Source: Microbacteriaceae bacterium UBA4731
GTDB taxonomy: Bacteria; Actinomycetota; Actinomycetes; Actinomycetales; Microbacteriaceae
Length of the DNA: 30,340 bases
Reading direction: 5' to 3'
NCBI GenBank assembly: GCA_002404115.1
Contig: DHJB01000046.1
Span: forward strand, 28,795-59,134
Position numbers and translations under genes: made by a program. Shown here in pieces: positions 1-8,001 of this stretch. Positions within the stretch are counted from its first letter, which is position 1. Every line of letters starts with the position of its first letter. The notes beneath the pieces are model-generated. The model worked only from the letters and a program-made list of their open reading frames with translations. It was not told the DNA's origin and made no database searches.

Positions 1-129
1 CGAAAAGCCTTCACGTGTGGGCGCTGTCGGACAGCAGCCGCTGATTGATGGAAAGCCGCGTGGGAGGCCGCGAGCATCCGCCCTGCCAGCCTCGTTGCCC
101 GAGGGGGTAACGGTGGTCGCACGGCAGTC

Positions 130-222
130 TCACACGCGGAGTTTTTCGCCGGCGACCGCGCGCTCCAGGAGCATGCTCTCGCCAACTTCACCCGGCGGGC
201 GGAAGCGGGAACGCTTCGCCAC
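130..222 (-). CDS. Possible 30-residue basic microprotein
   Basis: A short frame on the minus strand just behind the M23 peptidase gene reads as a 30-residue basic peptide. It starts with GTG and contains the stretch RPPGEVGE followed by SMLLERAVAGEKLRV. Most of its codons end in G or C, as in the real genes nearby, and this is the main reason to list it. I see no Shine-Dalgarno sequence before the GTG. The frame is also open upstream to about 267, into the end of the peptidase gene, so it could instead be the tail of an older, frameshifted gene. A small hairpin (198-220) lies inside it. No family is recognised. Confidence 0.28.
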   Translation of the reverse strand: MAKRSRFRPPGEVGESMLLERAVAGEKLRV

Positions 223-241
223 ACCGGATGAGGCGACGGGC

Positions 242-1087
242 CTAGCCGATCCTGACGCCGCGGGCGCTCATGAACGGCACCGGGTTGACGGGAGTCCCGC
301 CGATACGGGTTTCGAAGTGCACGTGGCAGCCGGTGGCGGAGCCAGTGGCTCCGACGAGGGCGATGCGGGAGCCGGCGGAAACGTGCTGGCCGATACCGAC
401 GAAGAGGGCCGAGCTGTGGGCGTACCCGGTCTGGATCCCATTGCCGTGGTCGATGAGGATCCAGTTGCCGTAGCTGCCTTTGTATCCGGCCTCGACGACG
501 GTGCCGGCTGCTGCTGCGTACACAGGTCGGCCACAGACCGCGGCAATGTCGGCTCCTTTGTGGAAGGAGCTGACGCCGGAAACCGGGGCGTTGGGGCGCG
601 CGCCGAACGGAGAACTGATCCGGCCCAATTCGGGCCGCACCCAGCCCCGGCTGATGCCGGTGATCGTGCTGGCGGTTTGGCTGGGTACGACTGCCTTGGG
701 CTTGGGTGCCGCGGCAGACGTGTAGCCGTCCCGCTGGACGGTGATGGTGGCGCCGGCAACGGCCTTGAGGCTCTGCGCGCGCTCGGCGCGCGCTGCGTTC
801 TGCACTGCCGGGACAGCAGAGTCCAGATTCACGGCGTAGGCCGGGACCGTAGCGGTGACCGCGAGGAGCGCCACGAAAGCCATCGCAAGGGCTCCGGATG
901 CGCGCCGTCGGATCGACATGGGCTTGCTGCGCTCGACCGGGGATGCCCGGGGCGGTTCGATTGGCGCGCGCTGTGCGCTGGCGTGCTGGCGAGCCTCGGC
1001 GGACTCAGCGGCGCGAAGCTCTCGACGTGAAGGAAGCGCGGCACCACGTGATTCGTCGGCTGACGAACCGATGATGCCGCTATCCAC
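242..1087 (-). CDS. M23 family metallopeptidase (LytM-type peptidoglycan hydrolase)
   Basis: This is a 281-residue zinc peptidase of the M23/LytM family, which cuts peptide cross-links in peptidoglycan outside the membrane. Zinc ligands are visible as H176 and D180 (motif HKGAD) and H257 (motif HVH at 255-257). The catalytic domain covers roughly residues 150-277. The N-terminus is a charged cytoplasmic segment (RRELRAAESAEARQ) followed by a hydrophobic stretch at about 66-84 ending in PAYA, so the protein is either anchored or cleaved there. I take the GTG at 1087 because the charged pre-segment resembles that of other actinobacterial M23 proteins. An ATG at 919 (MSIRRRAS) would give a conventional signal peptide and is the main alternative. 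No strong ribosome-binding site decides between them. The gene stands alone, with a long non-coding leader upstream. Confidence 0.85.
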   Translation of the reverse strand: MDSGIIGSSADESRGAALPSRRELRAAESAEARQHASAQRAPIEPPRASPVERSKPMSIRRRASGALAMAFVALLAVTATVPAYAVNLDSAVPAVQNAARAERAQSLKAVAGATITVQRDGYTSAAAPKPKAVVPSQTASTITGISRGWVRPELGRISSPFGARPNAPVSGVSSFHKGADIAAVCGRPVYAAAAGTVVEAGYKGSYGNWILIDHGNGIQTGYAHSSALFVGIGQHVSAGSRIALVGATGSATGCHVHFETRIGGTPVNPVPFMSARGVRIG

Positions 1088-1372
1088 GGGCGCCCATCGA
1101 CGCAGAGCAGGTATGGCGCAGGTAAATGGGCAGCATGAACTTCATTTCTTGTAGGCGCAGCGGAGCGCAGATGGAGGGGACTCCGGAGGAGAGGCATCCC
1201 CAGCCCGAACCAGGTCCGGGGGGAAACGGCACTCACGCGTGGGAGGAGTCCCACATTGCGGCAAGGAAGTCTTCATGACGCCAAACGCAAACTCCAAGAG
1301 GTTACCTGTGGAGTCTGAGTAAACGGTGTTTAACTCACTATTTGGCCTGGCGGACCCGAGCGCGGGGGTACT
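1088..1372. other. Long leader/intergenic region of the M23 gene
   Basis: This is the first part of a 468-bp gap between the divergent M23 and DUF4190 genes. The minus strand, which would be the M23 leader, has C-rich and G-rich tracts able to form hairpins, for example GGGACTCCTCCC near 1240-1252 and paired GGAG/CTCC segments near 1175-1190. I compared it by eye with the c-di-AMP (ydaO) riboswitch, which often precedes cell-wall hydrolase genes in Actinobacteria, and the conserved blocks are not there. No open frame here looks like a protein. A structured leader is possible but unassigned. Confidence 0.3.
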
Positions 1373-1501
1373 GGGGGGCACGGATTCGCCACCGAAGCCG
1401 CGCGAGCGGCCCTGGCATTCGCCTTCGAGCACCCACGGATCGCCTCCGGCTCACGCTTGCGGCCCCACCTTCGTGATGCAATCTCGCGTCCGGCCAACTA
1501 G
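1373..1501 (+). pseudogene. GNAT acetyltransferase fragment (remnant)
   Basis: The plus-strand frame ending in TAG at 1499-1501 contains GHGFATEAARAALAFAFEHP followed by RIAS. This closely resembles the acetyl-CoA-binding segment of RimJ/RimL-type GNAT enzymes (G-x-G-[YF]-A-T-E-A ... A-F-E ... R-I-x-A). Before and after this block the similarity stops: there is no N-terminal half, and the usual N-x-x-S-x-x-x-x-E-K-x-G-F tail is replaced by an unrelated arginine-rich run. I see no start codon or ribosome-binding site. It is best read as a decayed fragment of an acetyltransferase gene. The intact GNAT gene at 1903 has a different sequence and is not its continuation. Confidence 0.45.
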
Positions 1502-1527
1502 TCCGAGCGCCGGTTCGCGCGCATCCC

Positions 1528-1533
1528 TATACT
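1528..1533 (+). promoter_or_regulatory. Candidate -10 element for the DUF4190 gene
   Basis: TATACT lies 23 bases before the ATG at 1556 and is followed by an AGGGGG ribosome-binding sequence (about 1544-1549). The spacing fits a short leader. No clear -35 hexamer is visible at the expected distance. Confidence 0.3.
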
Positions 1534-1555
1534 GGCGGCAACCAGGGGGTTAACG

Positions 1556-1894
1556 ATGACGATGAACGGCAACGAGTACTCCGGTCCCTCCACGAGGCTT
1601 CCGGCAGGCCAGACTCATCCCGGAACAGTGGCGCCCGATCACCGCGACGCCGCGGGAGTAGCCTCGCCCGCCGCCAACACCAGGGTGACCGCCATCACCG
1701 GCATCGTCCTCGGGCTCATTCCGCTGCTGTCCCCCATCGGGCTGGTCCTGAGCCTCGTCGCGCTCCGCGGCTATCGCAAGGTCCAAGCGAGGCCGACGCT
1801 CGCCGTTGTCGGCATTATCGTCAACTCCATGGTCCTGGTCGGCTCCGTGGTCTTCTTCTTCCTCCTGCCGGGCAACCTCCCGGCAGGAGGCTAG
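1556..1894 (+). CDS. DUF4190-type small membrane protein
   Basis: This is a 112-residue protein with a polar N-terminal half (about 1-42, rich in P, G, T and S) followed by two transmembrane helices. The first ends in the pattern GIVLGLIPLLSPIGLVLSLVAL and is followed by a short basic loop (RGYRKVQARP). The second is at about 80-105. The two-helix shape, the small-residue motif in helix one and the basic loop are typical of DUF4190-like proteins, common in Actinobacteria and of unknown function. AGGGGG at 1544-1549 supports the ATG at 1556; a second ATG at 1562 is possible. The GNAT gene begins 8 bases after its stop, and the pair may be co-transcribed. Confidence 0.7.
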   Translation: MTMNGNEYSGPSTRLPAGQTHPGTVAPDHRDAAGVASPAANTRVTAITGIVLGLIPLLSPIGLVLSLVALRGYRKVQARPTLAVVGIIVNSMVLVGSVVFFFLLPGNLPAGG

Positions 1895-1902
1895 AGCCGT
1901 TC

Positions 1903-2379
1903 ATGGGAACGCTCGTCACCGAAGCGACGCTCGAGGACGCGGCGGCAATCGCGCACGTCAACGTCGCATCCTGGCGGCACGCCTATGCCCACCTGCTCTC
2001 GGCCGCCTTTCTCGCGAACCTTTCTGAGGAAAGTGTGGCCGACAATTACCGTCGCGGTCTCGAGCGTGGTCGCACCATCTGGGTCGCCAGGGCCGAGGGC
2101 CAGATCGTCGGCTTCGCGATTGCAGTCGCGTCCCGCGAAGAGGGTTCGCCGCGCGATCTGGAACTGGGCCTGATCTACGTCCTGCCGACGCACTTCGGAA
2201 GCGACGCAGGCCAGGCTCTTCTCGACGCTGCCATCGGTGCCGCCCCATGCATGCTCTGGGTCGCGTCCGACAACCCGCGGGCGCAATCCTTCTACCGCCG
2301 CAATGGTTTCAGTCTCGACGGCGCCACGAAGGTCGAAGAGCGCTGGGAGAACATGCACGTCTCCCGAATGGTCCGCTGA
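1903..2379 (+). CDS. GNAT family N-acetyltransferase
   Basis: This is a 158-residue enzyme of the GNAT fold, which transfers an acetyl group from acetyl-CoA to an amine. It opens with the usual first strand and helix (VTEATLEDAAAIAHVNVASW). It has a core strand ELGLIYVLPTHFGSDAGQAL (a variant of the V-x-P-x-x-x-G-x-G-x-x-L acetyl-CoA loop) and ends with the diagnostic NPRAQSFYRRNGF segment, in which the conserved Tyr and Gly-Phe are present. The pyrophosphate loop is less canonical than usual (HFGSDAGQ, lacking the R/Q-x-x-G-x-G pattern). The substrate cannot be told. AGGAGG at 1885-1890, inside the end of the preceding gene, is 12 bases from the ATG. Confidence 0.85.
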   Translation: MGTLVTEATLEDAAAIAHVNVASWRHAYAHLLSAAFLANLSEESVADNYRRGLERGRTIWVARAEGQIVGFAIAVASREEGSPRDLELGLIYVLPTHFGSDAGQALLDAAIGAAPCMLWVASDNPRAQSFYRRNGFSLDGATKVEERWENMHVSRMVR

Positions 2380-2795
2380 AACCTGACCACGCAGCTTGAT
2401 CGGCTATCCCAGGTCGTTCGCGGCCTGTGCCACGGGATTCACACCTCGGGATCTCCGGTCGCTGTCCTTTCTGGGATCAGCGCGGCCAGGTCGGACACCA
2501 GGTCTCGGGTGCGTTCGGCACGCCGTTGCTCGTAGTCGGGTTCGCGGCGGTCGACCTGCGAAGTCAATCGTGCCGTGAGTGCGGCGCCAACCTCCTGGCC
2601 GGCTTATGCATCTTCCGCCGCCGACGGAGTTGGCGAAGGTCACCGCCGCAGCACTCTTCATCGGTCCCACCGCCGATCCCATGCCCTCGGCGAATCACAT
2701 CCCATACGCCCATCATTCCCGAGTCCGCCGGTCTCCGCCTGAAACCACCGGCCCCGTACACTCGTACGATCCCCTAATCCGTCAAGGAGTCCGCC
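2380..2795. other. Gap with gene debris before the DUF1294 gene
   Basis: This 416-bp stretch has no intact gene. It contains the coding-like minus-strand remnant listed separately at 2439-2567. A plus-strand stretch near 2634-2715 also has a somewhat coding-like composition but no recognisable family. The last 12 bases hold the ribosome-binding site of the DUF1294 gene (AAGGAG at 2784-2789). Confidence 0.5.
2439..2567 (-). pseudogene. Short coding-like remnant, family unknown
   Basis: On the minus strand a 42-residue frame runs from a TTG at 2567 to TGA at 2439-2441. It contains REPDYEQRRAERTRDLVSD and then LAALIPERTA. The alternating charged and hydrophobic residues look like the amphipathic C-terminal helix of a real protein, and codon third positions are mostly G or C. 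A TAA lies a short way upstream in frame and there is no ribosome-binding site, so an intact gene is unlikely. I do not recognise the family. Confidence 0.3.
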
Positions 2796-3104
2796 ATGCC
2801 CGCAAGCCAGATCCCCTTCCCGGTCTGGGTTGCCGCGCTGTACCTGATCACCAGTGTCGTGTGTTTCATCGTCTACGCGGTCGACAAATCCGCGGCCGTC
2901 GCCGGGCGTTGGCGTGTTCCGGAACGAACGCTGATCCTGCTGGGCCTCGCCGGCGGCTGGCCGGGCGCAATCCTCGCCCAGCAGACGCTGCGCCACAAGA
3001 CGAAGAAGGCGAGTTTTCGCCGGGCCTTCTGGGGAAGCGTGGTCCTCAACGTTGTCGTTGTGGCCACGCTGAGTTCGCCCCTGTTTCACCACTCTGCCGC
3101 TTGA
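2796..3104 (+). CDS. DUF1294 family membrane protein
   Basis: This is a 102-residue protein with the complete DUF1294 pattern. A first membrane helix (about 9-27) ends in a Y-x-x-D-K motif (YAVDKSAA). It is followed by the WRVPERTLILLGLAGGWPGA block, then the RHKTKKASFRRAFW block and a final helix (about 79-95). The function of the family is not established. The domain also occurs fused to cold-shock domains in other bacteria, but no such domain is present here. AAGGAG 6 bases upstream fixes the ATG at 2796. The gene is followed in opposite orientation by the S15 gene, with a possible small minus-strand ORF overlapping its 3' end. Confidence 0.85.
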   Translation: MPASQIPFPVWVAALYLITSVVCFIVYAVDKSAAVAGRWRVPERTLILLGLAGGWPGAILAQQTLRHKTKKASFRRAFWGSVVLNVVVVATLSSPLFHHSAA

Positions 3105-3291
3105 CGTACCTGACCGCGAAGTCGGCGGCTATCGCCACCGTGCCCCCGAGGATTCCCGCGGCGAGCACGAAGACGAGCGCTTCCGGGTCAAATCGGGAGC
3201 CCGCGATGGGTCCGACGAAGGCGCCGCGCTCGTGGTGGGGCAGAGCGTACCGCCGTCCCGCAGAACCGGCTCCAGTCTTCCGGGCAAGCAA
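3046..3291 (-). CDS. Doubtful small membrane ORF or remnant
   Basis: A minus-strand frame of up to 81 codons reads through a hydrophobic helix (ALVFVLAAGILGGTVAIAAD) followed by FAVRYVKR, which looks like a single-pass membrane segment with a positive inside flank. Codons in the middle of the frame end almost all in G or C. Those of the last 17 residues do not, and this tail lies antisense to the end of the DUF1294 gene. The only upstream start is a TTG inside the S15 terminator, with no ribosome-binding site. It is more likely the trace of a broken gene than a working one, but a leaderless small protein cannot be excluded. Confidence 0.25.
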   Translation of the reverse strand: MLARKTGAGSAGRRYALPHHERGAFVGPIAGSRFDPEALVFVLAAGILGGTVAIAADFAVRYVKRQSGETGANSAWPQRQR

Positions 3292-3324
3292 AACGGGCCG
3301 CCACCCATGAGGTGACGGCCCGTT
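3292..3324 (-). terminator. Rho-independent terminator of rpsO
   Basis: Arms AACGGGCCGCCACC (3292-3305) and GGTGACGGCCCGTT (3311-3324) pair with one mismatch around a five-base loop. Read on the minus strand, the hairpin follows the S15 stop by about 15 bases and runs into TTTTGCTT, a weak U-tract. Confidence 0.82.
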
Positions 3325-3339
3325 CCTAAGAAGTTCGCG

Positions 3340-3609
3340 TTATCGACGAAGTCCGAGGCGCTCGATCAGCGTGCGGTAGCGGCTGATGTCGACATCCGAC
3401 AGGTAACCGAGCAGACGGCGGCGCTGACCAACCAGCAGGAGCAGGCCACGACGCGAGTGGTGGTCGTGCTTGTGCTCTTTGAGGTGCTCCGTGAGGTCCT
3501 TGATGCGCTGCGTGAGCATCGCGATCTGGACCTCAGGGGAACCGGTGTCACCTGGGTGGGTAGCGTACTCTTCGATGATCGCCTTCTTGATGTTGGCTTC
3601 AAGTGCCAT
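3340..3609 (-). CDS. rpsO: 30S ribosomal protein S15
   Basis: This is an 89-residue ribosomal protein S15, the normal length for the family. The characteristic segments are all present: the N-terminal helix with the [11 protein letters not shown] motif, [19 protein letters not shown], and the C-terminal [19 protein letters not shown]. It binds 16S rRNA early in assembly of the 30S platform, and in other bacteria it also represses its own translation. The ATG at 3609 is preceded by AAGGGGAT at proper spacing. The gene is transcribed alone and ends in a terminator. The usual partner pnp (polynucleotide phosphorylase) does not follow it here. Confidence 0.98.
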   Translation of the reverse strand: MALEANIKKAIIEEYATHPGDTGSPEVQIAMLTQRIKDLTEHLKEHKHDHHSRRGLLLLVGQRRRLLGYLSDVDISRYRTLIERLGLRR

Positions 3610-3698
3610 AGATGGGATCCCCTTTCACTCACTGCGCGGTGCCCGGGGCAGAATGCCTGGGCTCTCTTTGTCCGCGGCCGTTAGACGGCAACCTCAAG

Positions 3699-3704
3699 AG
3701 TTTA
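3699..3704 (-). promoter_or_regulatory. Candidate -10 element for rpsO
   Basis: TAAACT on the minus strand lies about 90 bases before the S15 start, leaving a leader long enough for the autoregulatory folding known for this gene in other bacteria. No convincing -35 was found at 16-18 bases. Confidence 0.22.
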
Positions 3705-3789
3705 GCAGAGTCTGAGTAGGTCGGCCCCGTCCGAACGCACCTCCCAGCCCGTACTGATTAACTGGACACTCACTAAGAAAAGGAGTCAG

Positions 3790-4206
3790 ATGACTTTCCG
3801 ACAAGCGATGCGCTCGGTTTTCTCGAAGTATGCGGTGTTCACCGGTCGGGCGTCGCGAAGCGAATTCTGGTGGTTCGCGCTTCTCCAGGCGATCGTCACA
3901 CTCGGCGTTGCGATCATTGCGTCGGCCATCACGGGCGACGGCTCGAACCGGGTTGCCGGCGCAGTGCTGCAGCTCGTCGCCTGTCTCGCGCTGCTGCTCC
4001 CCGGCCTCGCCGTGCTGGTGCGCCGGTTGCACGACGCGAATTATTCGGGACGGTTCGCCCTCCTCCTGCTCATCCCCTTCGTCGGCGGAGTTTTCGTCCT
4101 CATCTTCGCTCTGCTCCCCAGCGCTCCCGTCGGCGGCACCTCCGATCTGCCGGTTGCCCTCCTGGAGACCGAGGCAGGTTCAGCGCCCTTCATTTCCACC
4201 CCGTAG
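3790..4206 (+). CDS. DUF805 family membrane protein
   Basis: This is a 138-residue integral membrane protein. It has both hallmark motifs of DUF805: the N-terminal FTGRASRSEFWWF block (about 17-29) and VRRLHDANYSGR (about 77-88) between membrane helices. Three or four helices are visible (about 32-47, 56-75, 90-110). The family is widespread and its function is unknown. AAAAGGAG immediately upstream (3778-3785) sets the ATG. It is divergent from rpsO with 180 bases between them and faces the pullulanase gene across a degraded stretch. Confidence 0.88.
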   Translation: MTFRQAMRSVFSKYAVFTGRASRSEFWWFALLQAIVTLGVAIIASAITGDGSNRVAGAVLQLVACLALLLPGLAVLVRRLHDANYSGRFALLLLIPFVGGVFVLIFALLPSAPVGGTSDLPVALLETEAGSAPFISTP

Positions 4207-4302
4207 GGATTTCCACCCGGTAGGCGCTACTTCTCCCCCGCGGCAGCCTTCCGCTGCCGGGAAGTGAACGCGCCGTCGACTCCTGAACGGGACTTCTTCA
4301 GG

Positions 4303-4548
4303 TACGTTCAAGCCGACGCTCAGCCCCGCGACGCCAGCGGGCGCGGCCTCGTACGTCATCGACTTGTCGGGGTGGAAGCCGAGCCGGCCGCCGGCGAGCA
4401 CGGCGTCCTGGTTGGCGCCGAGGAAGACGAAGTCCCAGCCGAACGCGCTGGTCTGTTCCTGCACGACATGACGCACGGCATCCGCTGTCCACTCGTGGCT
4501 CGAGTTCTCTTCGCCGTCGGTCGCGACGACCACCTGCACCCGGCCGGC
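4303..4548 (-). pseudogene. Truncated VWA-domain protein (remnant)
   Basis: On the minus strand, starting only about 8 bases after the pullulanase stop codon, an open frame encodes RVQVVVATDGEENSSHEWT, then FGWDFVFLGANQDAV and finally SMTYEAAPAGVAGL. This is the C-terminal half of a von Willebrand factor A-type protein family in which the strand V-V-V-x-T-D-G-E-E-N is followed by G-W-x-F-x-F-L-G-A-N-Q-D-A. The first half, which should carry the metal-ion-dependent D-x-S-G-S motif, is absent. The expected continuation after GVAGL is also lost and replaced by an arginine-rich frame running to about 4180. The frame upstream enters the pullulanase 3' end out of phase, so this is a headless remnant, probably left by a deletion. 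Confidence 0.65.
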
Positions 4549-4555
4549 CGTGGCC

Positions 4556-7500
4556 CTACCGGGAGTGCTCCGCCGGGTCGACGAGCACGGCGACCGTGCG
4601 AGCCGGGATCGTGACCGTGCCCGTGCGGGCATCCCAGCTGACGTGCTTCACGACCGGGTCTGATCCCTTGGCCTGGATGCTCGACAGCATGTAGTTGCGC
4701 CCGGCCAGTGTGCCGATGGTCTGGGTCACCGGTGTGGTTCCGGCGTTGAAGACCGTGAGCACACCGTCGAGCCTCGGGTCGACGTCGCGACCGGCGCGGT
4801 CGTCGATGCTCATCACGATGACGCCGGGCGTTGCGTCCTTGCCGCCGGCCGGGAAGGACACCTTCTTCTCGATCAGGTCGGCGGAACCCAGCCGGAACAG
4901 CTTGCTCGACTGCTTGAGCCGCAGCAGCTGCAGGGCCGCGTCGTTCGAGTCGGCGATGTCGGCGGGTGAGGGCTTGAGCGCGGCGTTCTCGAGCAGCGGC
5001 TTCATGATCGGCCACTTGCCTTCGTTCGCCGCGGCGGGCGGCAGTCCAACGCCGAAGTTGTTGTCCTGGCCGCTCCAGTCGATCCGGTTGAACCAGTCGC
5101 CCGAGTTGTAGCTGTCGCGGTCGAGTGACTTCGAGCGCAGCAGTTCGGTGCCGGCGTGCCAGAACGACGGCGTCTGCGAGAGCGTGACGGTCGCGAGCGA
5201 CAGCGTGTTCATCCGCACCCGGTCGGCCATCGATGTGGTGACCGGCAGCTTGAACGCGAGCAAGTCGAACAGGGTCTCGTTGTCGTGGGCGTCGACGTAG
5301 TTGACCACCTCGTCCGGCTGGTCGGCGTACCCGGCCGGCGCGCCGCGGTAGTCGATCGCGTCGCCCCGTGTGGCTGTGCCGTCGGCCGTCACGAAGGTGA
5401 AGTCGCGCAGGTTTCCGGCCAGGCCGAGCTTGACGAGGTCGGTCTGGCGGCCGAGGTCGGCGAGTGCCTCGCTCGTCGAGCCGTTGATCGGATCACCGTT
5501 GGGATCCGTTCCGAGGCCCGTCCCGAAGCCCTGCTGGAACGTCGATGCGCCATCGACCGGGCTTCCGCCGTGCACGGCGTCACGCAAGCGGTCGCTGAAG
5601 GTGCCGATGCCGGTCCCGCCGAGCTGACCCTGGATCGCCTGGCGGAACAGGGCGTTGTCGGCCACCTCGCCGAAGTTCCAGCCCTCTCCGTAGAGGTACA
5701 TCGCCGAGCCGTCGACGCCGTCTTTCTCCGGGGTGAGGGCATCGAGGGAGGCCCGCACTGCGAGCATGGTCTGCGCCGAGTGGTGGCCCATGAGGTCGAA
5801 CCGGAAACCGTCAACGTGGTACTGCCTGGCGAGGAGCGTGACCGAGTCCACCATCAGCTTCTCCGCGAGCTTGTGCTCGGTCGCCACGTTCTGGCAGCAG
5901 GTGGAGGTTTCCACCGCGCCGCGGGCATTCAGACGGTGGTAGTAGCCGGGCACGACCCTGTCGAGCACGGATGTCTCGGCCTGGCCGCTCGCGGAGGTGT
6001 GGTTGAAGACCTGGTCGAGTACGACCTGGAGGCCGTCAGCGTGCAGCGCTCCGACCATGCTGCGGAACTCCTTGACGCGAGCCCCGCCGTCGGGATTCAC
6101 CGCGTACGATCCCTCCGGCACCAGGAAGTGGAAGGGGTCGTAGCCCCAGTTGAACCCGTCGGTGTCGGCGACCTGGCCGATGCAGGCCTGCTGCTCGGTG
6201 GATGCCGCGGCGAAGGAGGCCAGGTCGCAGTCGGGCTGCTTTTGGGCGGCGCGGTTCTCCTCGATTGTCGCGATGTCGAAGGTCGGCAGCAGGTGCACCG
6301 TGTTGAGGCCGGCCTTGGCGAGGGCCCGGAGGTGCCGGGTGCCGTCGCTGTCGACCGTGAAGGCGTCGTAGGTGCCGCGCAGCTTCGCCGGAACGGTCTT
6401 GTCTGAGATCGAGAAGTCGCGCACGTGAAGTTCGTAGACGGCGCGGTCGACGGCAGACTTGATCACCGGAGTCGGGGTCTTTTCCCACTGCTGGGGGCGG
6501 AAGCGCCGGTCGGCGAGGTCAACGACGACCGAACGCGTGGAGTTGACCGTGAGAGCAACCGAATACGGGTCGGTGACGCGGTTGTGCTCGACCTTGCCGG
6601 TCGAGGGAACGTAGACGCCGACGTCGTAGAGGTAGCTCTTGTCTTTCCACGACGCGGCGCCCCGAACGGTCCAGGAACCGTCGGCCTGGCGCACGGCGGG
6701 GATGCGGGTGGGCTCGGTGCCGGTCCACACGAGGAGGTCGACCTCCTTCGCGGTGGGCGCCCAGAGGGCGAAATCGGGGCGGCCATGGTTCCAGCTCAGC
6801 CCGAGGGAGCGGTCGGCGGCATCCTTCGCGTACAGGTCGTCGAGAACCCCCGGAATCTGCACCCCGGTGAACGCAGTGAGGGCGCCGGTCGACGTCGTGA
6901 ACTGAGCGAGCTGCAGCTGGCCGGTCAGTGCCTGTTCGACCGCGTGGCGGTCCTGGCCGACGGGGTGCAGGGCCAGGTAGCCCGACAGCGCAGGGAAGGT
7001 GGCGCGCTGTCCGGCGGTGAGTCCGGCAGGGTCGAGGGCAAGGTCGACGTGGTCGCCGCCCGTGACGGCGCCGTCGCTGACGGCGAGGCCGCCCGTCGGC
7101 GCCGTGTAGAGCGCCCACGAGGCATCCGTCACCGCTTGCCCTGCCGGCAGGAGGTCGGTGGGCCAGGCCAGCGTGTTTTCGCTCACCCAGTGCGCCCGCT
7201 GCTGCCCGGTGCCGGGAAGCGGCGGGTCGGTGGCCTCAATCGTGAGGATGTGCGTGGCCAGGACATAACTGAACGTGACCTGTTTGCCGGTGCTCGCGCT
7301 GAAGGCGAGGTTCTGGCCGTTCAGCACGCCGTCCTTGCCGTAGTTCTCGTCCCAGCCGAGGTTGTGGGCGACCTTGAGTTCGTAGGAACCGCTCGCGATC
7401 GCGCTGGTCGAGAAGGTGAAGGTGCCGTCGCCGTCGAGGTCTTCCAGCCAGGCGGCCATGCAATCGGGCGCCCAGGCGCCGGAGCAGCCCAGCTGGTCCT

Positions 7501-7930
7501 GGAACGAGCCGGGCAGGGTGAGCACGGGGCCGTTGGCCGAGCTTGTGAGGTAGTGCGTGCTCGGGTCGAAGTAGAAACTGACCGGGCCGCCCGTTGTGGT
7601 GAAGGCCAGGTTGGCGCCGCCGGCCGCGCCGCCGGCGCCGTAGTTCACGTCCCAGGTGCCGTCGAGGGCGACTTTGTAGGAGTAGCTGCCGGCCGGCACG
7701 TCGAAGGTTGCGGAGTACACGCCGTCGGCGCGTTTGTGCAGCTGCGCGGCGACGCAACCGGGATCCCAGTCCCCTGGGCAGCCGATCTCGCTCTGGAGAT
7801 CGCCGACGACCGCGACAACCGGATCGGCCGCGACGGCGGCTCCCACCGACCCCAGGACGAGACCGGAAGCCAACAGGGCCGCGACGGCGAGCGTCGAAAA
7901 CAGGCGGGACGAACGGGGGCTGATTGTCAT
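4556..7930 (-). CDS. pulA: Secreted type I pullulanase (GH13)
   Basis: This is a protein of about 1,124 residues that hydrolyses alpha-1,6 branch links in pullulan and starch-type glucans outside the cell. A signal peptide (about 1-35, ending AAVAA) is followed by two X25-like modules (about 36-130 and 135-230, each with a G-x-W-D-x-N-Y-G motif), an all-beta pullulanase N-domain, a CBM48-like domain ([16 protein letters not shown]) and the GH13 barrel. The type I signature FNWGYDP is present. GH13 regions are [10 protein letters not shown] (I), [12 protein letters not shown] (II, nucleophile D712), LYGEGWNF (III, acid/base E749) and VDAHDNE (IV, D883). A C-terminal beta domain closes the protein. 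The ATG at 7930 has AGGAG six bases upstream; longer starts up to 7969 lack this. It stands alone with a LacI-type operator upstream. Confidence 0.95.
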   Translation of the reverse strand: MTISPRSSRLFSTLAVAALLASGLVLGSVGAAVAADPVVAVVGDLQSEIGCPGDWDPGCVAAQLHKRADGVYSATFDVPAGSYSYKVALDGTWDVNYGAGGAAGGANLAFTTTGGPVSFYFDPSTHYLTSSANGPVLTLPGSFQDQLGCSGAWAPDCMAAWLEDLDGDGTFTFSTSAIASGSYELKVAHNLGWDENYGKDGVLNGQNLAFSASTGKQVTFSYVLATHILTIEATDPPLPGTGQQRAHWVSENTLAWPTDLLPAGQAVTDASWALYTAPTGGLAVSDGAVTGGDHVDLALDPAGLTAGQRATFPALSGYLALHPVGQDRHAVEQALTGQLQLAQFTTSTGALTAFTGVQIPGVLDDLYAKDAADRSLGLSWNHGRPDFALWAPTAKEVDLLVWTGTEPTRIPAVRQADGSWTVRGAASWKDKSYLYDVGVYVPSTGKVEHNRVTDPYSVALTVNSTRSVVVDLADRRFRPQQWEKTPTPVIKSAVDRAVYELHVRDFSISDKTVPAKLRGTYDAFTVDSDGTRHLRALAKAGLNTVHLLPTFDIATIEENRAAQKQPDCDLASFAAASTEQQACIGQVADTDGFNWGYDPFHFLVPEGSYAVNPDGGARVKEFRSMVGALHADGLQVVLDQVFNHTSASGQAETSVLDRVVPGYYHRLNARGAVETSTCCQNVATEHKLAEKLMVDSVTLLARQYHVDGFRFDLMGHHSAQTMLAVRASLDALTPEKDGVDGSAMYLYGEGWNFGEVADNALFRQAIQGQLGGTGIGTFSDRLRDAVHGGSPVDGASTFQQGFGTGLGTDPNGDPINGSTSEALADLGRQTDLVKLGLAGNLRDFTFVTADGTATRGDAIDYRGAPAGYADQPDEVVNYVDAHDNETLFDLLAFKLPVTTSMADRVRMNTLSLATVTLSQTPSFWHAGTELLRSKSLDRDSYNSGDWFNRIDWSGQDNNFGVGLPPAAANEGKWPIMKPLLENAALKPSPADIADSNDAALQLLRLKQSSKLFRLGSADLIEKKVSFPAGGKDATPGVIVMSIDDRAGRDVDPRLDGVLTVFNAGTTPVTQTIGTLAGRNYMLSSIQAKGSDPVVKHVSWDARTGTVTIPARTVAVLVDPAEHSR

Positions 7931-8001
7931 CATTGACTCCTGGCTGATCCGTCGTGCGAAGAGACACAACGAGGGCGACGCTACCGTGGCTGAGCCGATA
8001 C

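Noticed and set aside
1..129. Start of a further gene at the left edge
   Set aside because: No frame on either strand in this stretch shows a recognisable protein or start signals.
1140..1300. c-di-AMP (ydaO) riboswitch or SRP RNA in front of the M23 gene
   Set aside because: Some G-rich and CAGGTCCGG-like words recall these RNAs, but the ordered conserved blocks are missing on both strands.
2634..2715. Histidinol-dehydrogenase-like fragment on the plus strand (AALFIG ... NHIP)
   Set aside because: Only a few residues agree with HisD, the flanks do not, and codon composition is mediocre.
4240..4262. Terminator for the DUF805 gene (CGGCAG ... CTGCCG)
   Set aside because: The six-base stem is short and there is no T-tract on either side.
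5156..6406. Long plus-strand frame inside the pullulanase gene
   Set aside because: It is antisense to clear GH13 catalytic motifs and has the repetitive composition of a shadow frame.
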